Shown: piece after piece, positions 7,534 through 12,629 of the stretch
Layout of the letters: every line of letters starts with the position of its first letter
How positions within the stretch are numbered: position 1 is the stretch's first letter
DNA from: an uncultured Muribaculaceae bacterium
GTDB taxonomy: Bacteria; Bacteroidota; Bacteroidia; Bacteroidales; Muribaculaceae
Assembly (NCBI GenBank): GCA_910586175.1
Contig: CAJUIJ010000066.1
Location: 1 to 12,629, forward strand
Direction: 5' to 3'
Length of the DNA: 12,629 bases
The notes under the pieces: model-generated
What the model saw: only the letters and a program-made list of their open reading frames with translations
Database searches by the model: none
Told to the model about the DNA's origin: nothing
Made by a program: the position numbers and the translations under genes

Positions 7534-9222
7534 TTAGTCGGTGGTGGTGTAGCGGCGTAAGAAGTCTTCGAGACTATCCTCTTTGGTCAGACCGAGGCGT
7601 GTGCGCAGGCGGTAACGGCTTGTGTAAACCGACTTGGCCGAGATGTTGAGTATAGATGCCAACTGGTGGCTGTCGGCTCCGGTGGCTATGAGAGCGGCAA
7701 GCCGCAATTGGCTCTCCGACAACTCCGGGAAGTCACGTTTAAGACGGTCGCTGAACCGATTGTCGAGTTCGCGGTTGATTTTCAGGAATCCTTGCCTGTT
7801 CTCTTCCTCGCTGCGATATAGGCCAAGCACCTTGCCTATCTGCGATGTGATGCGTGGATCGCATGTGCCGTCGGCATTGGCACTCTTGATTATTTCCTCT
7901 ATTTGGCCAATCATTGACTCCGATTGTTCCATCATCGACGATTGCGCCAACTGCACACGACCTGATGCCTCTATCGCATCGTCGAGTCGGCGTATCTCAT
8001 TGCGTAGCTGCATCCTCTTACGTCTCACCATGAAAAGAATACATATGCCGATAGCACCGATTGCCAATAGCGAAATCACCCACCACATTATGATGCGTTG
8101 TCTCTGGAGTGAAGCGTTGGCCTCGGTGGCAGAGAGCAGCTTTTTGGTTTCGCGTGCATATACTTCCGGCAGGTTCGCCTCGCGCTTCGCGCTGTCGGCC
8201 CACTCGATCACCCTGTTCTGCTCCTCTATACAAGAGTCTTTCATATCAGCCATGTAATATACATAACTCATCACGCTATGTATAAATTCGCGATTGCCGG
8301 CAGCGATTTTTTTGTCGGCACACTCCTTGCGTATGAGTGGAAGCATGGCGAGTGCCCCTTGCACATCATTTTGTGCAAGCATGTCGTAGGTCTTTACGGT
8401 GAGAAGTAGAGGCATGTCCTCTCGGTCTATGTCATTATCTTCTATGATTTCTATGGCCTTGTCGGCATATTCGGTGGAGTCGAAGGCAATATTGGCACTT
8501 AACAGCACTTTGGAGTGAAGCGACGGATTGCTGCGCACCGTGCTGTCGGCAAGCAACTTGTGGAGCATGTCGGCCTGCTTTTTTGGTTCGGAGGCGATTG
8601 CCTTGTTCAGCTTGACGGAGTTGAGATAATATGACGCATTGAGCTTTCTGTATTGCTCCGCTGCTTTGTCGAGATATTCATTGGCTTTGTCGTTCTCCTG
8701 CATTAAGGAGAGTGTGGTGCCGAGTGCTTCGTAGTTGCGGGCAAGCCCGAGAGGGGAGTTGACGCTCGCGAAAAAGTCAACATTCTCTGATGCGAGCCTA
8801 TACCTGTCGAAGAGGCTCTTCTCATTGTTGAGTTTGATGGTGCGGAGCATGAACCAATCGAATGGTGAGGCAGAAGAGTCGAGCTTTGCCATGCCGTCGT
8901 GCAGCAGAGCCTCCGATTTGGGTATGTCGGTGCGCATCAAGGTGCGGGCCTTCACATAGAGAAGACGCATCTTCAGAATCTCATTGTCGGGATGCAATGA
9001 AGCCACAGAGCAGAACTCTGCCCTGAGGCGCTTGGTGCGGCTTAGGGTTGAATCGCGTTTCAGGTCAATCAGCTCGATAGCACGGAAAAGCGAATCAGCC
9101 TCAGCCACCCCCGAATCCGGGAATAGCTCGCCCGCAGCCATTGACGTGTCGTGCCTACCGGTGCAACCCGTAATAATGATAAGAAAAAGCACCCACAGAA
9201 CCCCTCTCATCTTATCTCCCAT
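7534..9222 (-). CDS. Lipobox-TPR-transmembrane regulator with LuxR-type HTH
   Basis: A 562-residue protein. The first ATG (9222) lies 9 nt after the stop of the preceding gene; an internal ATG at 9210 (M-R-G-V-L-W) would also keep the signal peptide. The signal ends I-T-G-C (Cys20), and the following T-G-R-H is not acidic, so there is no surface-export signal. Residues about 30-350 are helical and TPR-like (N-Y-E-A-L-G-T-T-L-S, then E-Y-L-D-K-A-A-E-Q-Y). One membrane helix at about 376-396 is followed by R-R-K-R and a cytoplasmic coiled-coil linker. The C-terminal 70 residues are a LuxR/GerE-like HTH (F-P-E-L-S-E-S-Q-L-R-L-A-A-L-I, then S-A-K-S-V-Y-T-S-R-Y-R-L-R). It is likely a one-component regulator that senses in the periplasm and binds DNA from the membrane. 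It points toward the GLUG operon, whose control is a plausible but unproven role. Confidence 0.85.
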   Translation of the reverse strand: MGDKMRGVLWVLFLIIITGCTGRHDTSMAAGELFPDSGVAEADSLFRAIELIDLKRDSTLSRTKRLRAEFCSVASLHPDNEILKMRLLYVKARTLMRTDIPKSEALLHDGMAKLDSSASPFDWFMLRTIKLNNEKSLFDRYRLASENVDFFASVNSPLGLARNYEALGTTLSLMQENDKANEYLDKAAEQYRKLNASYYLNSVKLNKAIASEPKKQADMLHKLLADSTVRSNPSLHSKVLLSANIAFDSTEYADKAIEIIEDNDIDREDMPLLLTVKTYDMLAQNDVQGALAMLPLIRKECADKKIAAGNREFIHSVMSYVYYMADMKDSCIEEQNRVIEWADSAKREANLPEVYARETKKLLSATEANASLQRQRIIMWWVISLLAIGAIGICILFMVRRKRMQLRNEIRRLDDAIEASGRVQLAQSSMMEQSESMIGQIEEIIKSANADGTCDPRITSQIGKVLGLYRSEEENRQGFLKINRELDNRFSDRLKRDFPELSESQLRLAALIATGADSHQLASILNISAKSVYTSRYRLRTRLGLTKEDSLEDFLRRYTTTD

Positions 9223-9231
9223 AGTACAATT

Positions 9232-9657
9232 CTATTCTTTGGGGGTGTTGATGAGTCTTGTTGATTCGAGTATCGGCAGGTTTGATTCCGTGGGTACGTA
9301 GATTACGGTCTTGTTGTTGAGGTCGCCTTGCTGACGCACCCAGAGATATTGTATATAGGTCGGGGTGATGGAGCCGTTCTCTATGCGTATTGCCTCGGCT
9401 GCTCCCTTGGCACGTTCCACTTCGGCTTGTGCGTTGAGTTTCTCGGCCTCAAGATTGGCCTTGGCCTCTTCAATCTTGATTTTGCGGTTTTGCTCAGCTT
9501 TGGCAAACTCTGCCTTGCCTTCCATCTCTTGCGACCATACGTTATACCATGGACGCACAAAGGCCATTGCCACTACAAAAAACACGATGCAGGCAATGCC
9601 CCACAGTATACCCTTGATTACTTTCGGTGTGATGTTGACGTTGTTGTTATTATACAT
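9232..9657 (-). CDS. Small membrane-anchored coiled-coil protein resembling the C-terminal part of prohibitin/HflC proteins
   Basis: A 141-residue protein. A short polar N-terminus rich in Asn (M-Y-N-N-N-N) precedes one membrane helix at about 16-34. A charged coiled coil follows at about 44-88, with Glu/Ala/Lys-rich runs such as K-I-E-E-A-K-A-N-L-E-A-E-K and A-E-V-E-R-A-K-G-A-A-E-A-I. The tail contains I-T-P-T-Y-I-Q-Y-L-W-V-R-Q-Q and V-I-Y-V-P-T-E-S-N-L-P-I-L. These resemble the A-E-A-x-x-I and Y-L-Q-Y-L-W parts that end SPFH (Band 7) proteins, but the SPFH domain itself is absent: the coiled coil follows the membrane helix almost directly. It is the first gene of a two-gene unit with the LuxR-type regulator. 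The function is unknown; a membrane scaffold role is a guess from the family. It ends in TAG, showing that TAG is used here as a normal stop. Confidence 0.8.
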   Translation of the reverse strand: MYNNNNVNITPKVIKGILWGIACIVFFVVAMAFVRPWYNVWSQEMEGKAEFAKAEQNRKIKIEEAKANLEAEKLNAQAEVERAKGAAEAIRIENGSITPTYIQYLWVRQQGDLNNKTVIYVPTESNLPILESTRLINTPKE

Positions 9658-9695
9658 AGTTGTCAGATTTAAAATGAATGTGATTCTTTAGTATG

Positions 9696-9725
9696 CAAAT
9701 TTAGCAAAATATTTGCTTATTGCAA
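9696..9725 (-). promoter_or_regulatory. Bacteroidetes-type promoter for the prohibitin-like/LuxR-regulator unit
   Basis: Read on the minus strand, TAAATTTG (9703-9696) matches the -7 consensus TAnnTTTG. A TTG -33 core (9725-9723, in GTTG) lies upstream with a 19-nt spacer, the expected distance. The start would fall near 9689, giving a leader of about 30 nt before the ATG at 9657. It lies in the 101-nt gap after the RluA gene, so the unit can be expressed independently of it. Confidence 0.65.
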
Positions 9726-9758
9726 CATAGAAGGTATTGGTCTGCTGAATTTATGCAC

Positions 9759-11384
9759 TTAAAATTCAGGTATGTCAGTGCTGAATGAGTAATCTTTACC
9801 ATCTATCGGAAAGTGGAAGTTTATCTTGTATGCGTGCAGGTGAAGCCTTTCGTGAGCGTGGCCTAAGTCTTTGCCATATAGACGGTCGCCTGCAATAGGC
9901 ATGCCAAGTCCTGACTCAGCTGCGGCATGGACCCGGAGCTGGTGGGTGCGCCCCGTGAGCGGATGGAACTCTACGCGGCTTATACCTTCAGAGGTGCTGA
10001 TAAATTTGTAGTCGGTCACTGCCGGCTTCCCTTCTGTCAAGTCCACGCGCTGGCGTGGCCTGTCGAGCCAGTCGGGCGATAGCGGCAATTCGATACGACC
10101 CCTTTCTGACTTGCCGAGTGCCTGCCAATCTCCCTCCAAGTCTGCAATGTAGGTCTTGTGAACCCTTCTGTTTGCAAAAAGTGATTGCAACACCTTGTGG
10201 GCTATATTGCCAAACGAGGCTATCACCAATCCTGATGTGTCCTGGTCCAGACGGTGCACCATTTTCACTTCGCGCTCCACTCCATATCTGCGATCAAGCC
10301 ATTGCTGCAAAGATTCCGATTCCCCTTTGCCCGGCACAGACAGCATGCCGCTTGGCTTCTCTATGACGCAAAACCATTGGTTCTCATACAATATCTTTGG
10401 GATGAACGTCTGCCCATAATATTTCTCATAGTCCAATGGTGGCGAGATATCAATGCCTTTGAGCATCCATTGCAATATAGGCAGACACTTGCCCCGACAG
10501 GCAGGGTAATGCTCACCGTGCCGTCTCACTTCACCCTCCTTGGGCTTGCCATGCCAATATTCGGCAATGCTGATTGGTTTCCAACCATTGAGATAGGCAG
10601 TCTGGAGTAATTTGGGGGCACAGCACTCGCCGGCCCCGGAGGGAGGTGTCTTCATGGGGGTGTCGGCAAATATCTCACCCACACTGCGTTCCTCACCCAT
10701 GCCGTTCATTAACTTGAAGTTGTCGAAAAGCCATTGCTGCAACGCCTCAGAGTCGGCACGCCTGCGCTCTTTCATCTCATCAAGAGTCTGTTTCGCCTCG
10801 TTGAGTTTGTCTTGCAAGGGGGCAAGTGAGTCGGCGGTGCGTTGTTTGAGCCTGCGCATCTCCGCTTTCTCAAATTGGCTTTGGCGTATCATATCGGCCA
10901 ATTCCTCTTCACTGACGTCACCGGAGCTGCGTCGCGCCGAGCGCTTCGCCTTTGACTTGCGGCATTGCTCACGATATGCATCAATCTTTGCTTCGCGCTC
11001 TTTGGTACGGGTGTTATACTCCTTTAGCAATGGGTTGTATATTGCCCTTTTGAATTGTGCTATCTCCACATTCTGTCGCGATATGTCAGACTCATGTGTC
11101 TTGAAGTAGCCATCGGGTTGAAGATAATCGAACACCGGGCCTACAAAGCCCTTATGGTAAAATCCGTTATCCCCAATTTGACCTGAAAAGGCGAAGAGCG
11201 TGTGCATGTCTCCGTGCGTGTCAGCGGCAATAAGCACGCCGAGCATTTTGCCTGCATCCAGCTCGCTGACGAAGTTGATGTCGGCATGGTCATCGCTGGT
11301 CCGAAGCTCGTCAATCATGTGCATCAATTCGGCAAAACCTTCGGAACAAAGCGCATCGGGATTGTATTCAAACGGATTGTTCAT
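9759..11384 (-). CDS. RluA-family pseudouridine synthase with long N-terminal extension
   Basis: A 541-residue protein. The C-terminal 210 residues are an RluA-type domain that isomerises uridine to pseudouridine in RNA. The catalytic motif H-R-L-D-Q-D-T-S-G holds His377 and the catalytic Asp380, and the G-R-T-H-Q-L-R motif lies at 478-484; both are intact. The domain starts near residue 335 (Y-E-N-Q-W-F-C-V-I-E-K-P-S-G). The first 330 residues are not part of a standard RluA, which is about 220-320 residues long. They contain a charged coiled coil at about 105-215 and a conserved-looking part with G-E-C-C-A-P-K-L-L (Cys254, Cys255), a lone E-Y-W-H-G, and Y-P-A-C-R-G-K-C (Cys296, Cys300). Long versions like this are known in Bacteroidetes and some marine gammaproteobacteria. 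The RNA target, rRNA or tRNA, cannot be told from sequence. It is divergent from the four-helix gene across a 134-nt gap, and I saw no convincing promoter for it there. Confidence 0.92.
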   Translation of the reverse strand: MNNPFEYNPDALCSEGFAELMHMIDELRTSDDHADINFVSELDAGKMLGVLIAADTHGDMHTLFAFSGQIGDNGFYHKGFVGPVFDYLQPDGYFKTHESDISRQNVEIAQFKRAIYNPLLKEYNTRTKEREAKIDAYREQCRKSKAKRSARRSSGDVSEEELADMIRQSQFEKAEMRRLKQRTADSLAPLQDKLNEAKQTLDEMKERRRADSEALQQWLFDNFKLMNGMGEERSVGEIFADTPMKTPPSGAGECCAPKLLQTAYLNGWKPISIAEYWHGKPKEGEVRRHGEHYPACRGKCLPILQWMLKGIDISPPLDYEKYYGQTFIPKILYENQWFCVIEKPSGMLSVPGKGESESLQQWLDRRYGVEREVKMVHRLDQDTSGLVIASFGNIAHKVLQSLFANRRVHKTYIADLEGDWQALGKSERGRIELPLSPDWLDRPRQRVDLTEGKPAVTDYKFISTSEGISRVEFHPLTGRTHQLRVHAAAESGLGMPIAGDRLYGKDLGHAHERLHLHAYKINFHFPIDGKDYSFSTDIPEF

Positions 11385-11485
11385 AACTGTATCAGACTCT
11401 CTTGTAAGATGTCATGTATTCAAAACATTAGATAGTAAAATTAGCAAAAAATATGTAAATATCGTATAGAGTTGGCAATTTTTTG

Positions 11486-11493
11486 TATTTTTG
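11486..11493 (+). promoter_or_regulatory. Candidate -7 box (TATTTTTG) for the four-helix-bundle gene
   Basis: TATTTTTG matches TAnnTTTG and lies 25 nt before the ATG at 11519, implying a leader of about 18 nt. The TTG at 11472-11474 is only 11 nt upstream, too close for a -33 element, and no better one is seen at 19-21 nt. The ATG follows an A/T-rich stretch (AAATATAAAGCGT) without a Shine-Dalgarno sequence, as is usual in Bacteroidetes. Confidence 0.45.
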
Positions 11494-11518
11494 TGGTTAA
11501 CATCTAAATATAAAGCGT

Positions 11519-12262
11519 ATGAATACATTCCTTCCCAAAGCCGGTGGCTATCGTAAACTTGTAGTTTATCAGCTTGCAGAGGCTATATGTGATTTGAGTG
11601 TTATATTCGTAAAGAAATATATACGCAAAACAAGTCGTACCACTGACCAAATGGAACAGGCTGCCCGTTCGGGCAAACAAAACATAGCTGAGGGGAGTGC
11701 GGCGTCAGCAACTTCTAAGGAAACTGAAATTAAGTTGACTAATGTAGCATTAGCTTCATTAGAAGAATTGTTGCTTGATTATGAAGATTATTTGAGACAG
11801 CATCAACTGAAAATTTGGGAAAAGGATTCGGTTCGTGTTCTCAAAATGCGGGAATATCTAAAATCAGAAAGATTTAAGCAAGCTCCTACAGAATTTGCTT
11901 TAAAATATGATGCGGAGGAATACTGCAACTTGATGGTTACACTCATCAATCAAACAACGTACATGCTTAGAAGATTGATTGAGAAGCAGCAACAGCAGTT
12001 CCTTCAGAATGGAGGAATAAAAGAAAGAATGTATCGTGCCCGTTTAGACTATAGAAATAGTCAGACGAGTCAGACAGGTCAGACAGGTCAGACAAGTCAG
12101 ACAGGTCAGACAGGTCGGACAGGTCAGACAAGTCAGACAGGTCAGACAGGTCAGACAGGTCAGACAAGTCAGACAAGTCAGACAGGTCAGACAAGTCAGA
12201 CGGGTCAGACAAGTCAGACAAGTCAGACGAGTCAGACGGGTCAGACAAGTCAGAAAAGCTAA
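11519..12262 (+). CDS. Four-helix-bundle (23S rRNA intervening-sequence type) protein with suffix domain and SQT/GQT repeat tail
   Basis: A 247-residue protein. Residues 10-115 match the four-helix-bundle family first seen in 23S rRNA intervening sequences: Y-R-K-L-V-V-Y-Q-L-A near the start, Q-A-A-R-S-G-K-Q-N-I-A-E-G as the family signature, then E-T-E-I-K-L-T-N-V-A-L-A-S-L-E-E-L. Residues about 116-180 (W-E-K-D-S-V-R-V-L-K-M-R-E-Y-L, then E-Y-C-N-L-M-V-T-L-I-N-Q) fit the 'suffix' region found behind this domain in Bacteroidetes. From residue 181 the protein is only Ser/Gly-Gln-Thr triplets, encoded by a 9-bp DNA repeat. Cellular role unknown. The coding part before the repeat is clearly AT-richer than its neighbours (two 60-base lines, 11581 and 11761, each have 19 G+C, about 32%), which suggests acquisition by transfer. 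Confidence 0.88.
   Translation: MNTFLPKAGGYRKLVVYQLAEAICDLSVIFVKKYIRKTSRTTDQMEQAARSGKQNIAEGSAASATSKETEIKLTNVALASLEELLLDYEDYLRQHQLKIWEKDSVRVLKMREYLKSERFKQAPTEFALKYDAEEYCNLMVTLINQTTYMLRRLIEKQQQQFLQNGGIKERMYRARLDYRNSQTSQTGQTGQTSQTGQTGRTGQTSQTGQTGQTGQTSQTSQTGQTSQTGQTSQTSQTSQTGQTSQKS
12061..12258 (+). repeat. 22-copy, 9-bp in-frame tandem repeat (TCAGACARG)
   Basis: Twenty-two head-to-tail 9-bp units run without gaps to the end of the four-helix gene. The main forms are TCAGACAGG and TCAGACAAG; variants are TCAGACGAG, TCAGACGGG and one TCGGACAGG. Among the first 21 units every difference is an A/G exchange. Only the last unit (TCAGAAAAG) has another change. The repeat codes for Ser-Gln-Thr or Gly-Gln-Thr, and because it holds no stop in other frames it creates spurious minus-strand open frames. 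Copy number could change by 9 bp without breaking the frame. Confidence 0.95.
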
Positions 12263-12278
12263 AATACAGTAGATTAGG

Positions 12279-12629
12279 TCAACTGACAAGTTCGGAGAAG
12301 AGGCGGTCGAACTCGTTGTCAAGGTCGGTGCAGAGGCCGGGGTGGGGACGTGATGTGGCTATCGAGGCACTCCGCACAGCGGTGAGCCAGCGGAAACGCT
12401 CGTGTGTCTCGAATGCCGCCACCGGGCTTGCCGAGTCTCCTTCGGCTATCTCTGTGAATGATTGCACCTGCCGGCGGAGCACTTCAAGGTCTGACTCGCC
12501 ATAAAGTGCCTGTATGCGCGTTTCATCTATCAGGACACGTGCCCGTATCCAGCGCCGGCGCTTGCACATCATGAGCAGACCGATGTTGACAAACTCCTCG
12601 CGCTCCACGCGTGGCACGTAGCGTATCAC
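12279..12629 (-). CDS. DUF3037 family protein (5' end outside window)
   Basis: 116 residues are visible. The frame is still open at the window edge, and its first codon, GTG, corresponds to V-I-R-Y-V-P-R, which in DUF3037 proteins is normally a few residues inside the protein, so the start lies beyond 12629. Family features: V-I-R-Y-V-P-R-V-E-R-E-E-F-V-N-I-G near the start, then F-R-W-L-T-A-V-R-S-A-S-I and H-P-G-L-C-T-D-L in the C-terminal half, ending D-R-L-F-S-E-L-V. The biochemical function of the family is unknown. In many bacteria the gene sits next to a HipA-like kinase gene, which would be expected just upstream, outside this window. It converges on the four-helix gene, with 16 nt between the stops and no obvious hairpin. 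Confidence 0.85.
   Translation of the reverse strand: MIRYVPRVEREEFVNIGLLMMCKRRRWIRARVLIDETRIQALYGESDLEVLRRQVQSFTEIAEGDSASPVAAFETHERFRWLTAVRSASIATSRPHPGLCTDLDNEFDRLFSELVS

Noticed and set aside
11385..11518. Promoter for the pseudouridine synthase gene
   Set aside because: The best minus-strand match, TAATTTTA at 11443-11436, misses the final G and has no -33 element at the right distance.
12061..12258. CRISPR-like array
   Set aside because: The 9-bp units are contiguous with no spacers and lie inside a coding frame; there are no cas genes nearby.
11519..12262. Avd-type protein of a diversity-generating retroelement
   Set aside because: The four-helix fold family is related, but there is no reverse transcriptase and no template/variable repeat pair in the window, and the A/G-only repeat variation is not adenine-to-any mutagenesis.
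11967..12322. Two minus-strand open frames with Leu-Ser-Asp and Thr-Cys-Leu repeats
   Set aside because: They arise only because the 9-bp repeat has no stops in any frame; they overlap the well-supported four-helix gene.

Overview
The window looks like chromosomal DNA of a gut-type member of the Bacteroidales, possibly Muribaculaceae or a relative. This is inferred from several signs: promoters of the Bacteroidetes type (TAnnTTTG), almost no Shine-Dalgarno sequences, lipoproteins whose mature N-terminus starts C-S-D-D, membrane-spanning TPR/HTH regulators, GLUG-repeat surface proteins, a long RluA-type pseudouridine synthase, and a four-helix-bundle 'suffix' protein with a 9-bp repeat tail. 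No rRNA, tRNA, CRISPR array or transposase was recognised.

Layout. (1) Positions 1-1491 (+): the 3' part of a lipobox-TPR-transmembrane-AraC regulator. A TAG codon at 1192-1194 separates the sensor and membrane part from the DNA-binding part, although both lie in one frame. (2) 1532-1574: a promoter-like box that overlaps a terminator-like hairpin. (3) 1624-7440 (+): two large, tandem, probably surface-exposed GLUG-repeat lipoproteins, 9 nt apart. The first carries an unusual helical insertion with a 45-residue uncharged Gly/Ala-rich hydrophobic stretch. (4) 7467-7510: a long hairpin between convergent transcripts. (5) 9657-7534 (-): a two-gene unit with a good promoter at 9696-9725. It encodes a small membrane-anchored coiled-coil protein resembling the C-terminal end of prohibitin/HflC proteins, then a second lipobox-TPR-transmembrane regulator with a LuxR-type HTH. 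(6) 11384-9759 (-): an RluA-family pseudouridine synthase with a long N-terminal extension. (7) 11519-12262 (+): an AT-rich four-helix-bundle gene ending in 22 copies of a 9-bp repeat. (8) 12629-12279 (-): a DUF3037 gene running off the window edge.

How the genes may work together. The two GLUG lipoproteins are bracketed by two one-component regulators of the same architecture (periplasmic TPR sensor, one membrane helix, cytoplasmic HTH) but with different DNA-binding heads. This suggests, without proving, that one or both control the surface lipoproteins. The upstream regulator appears broken by the amber codon, which may leave control to the LuxR-type one. The right third of the window (RluA, four-helix protein, DUF3037) shows no evident link to this cassette.
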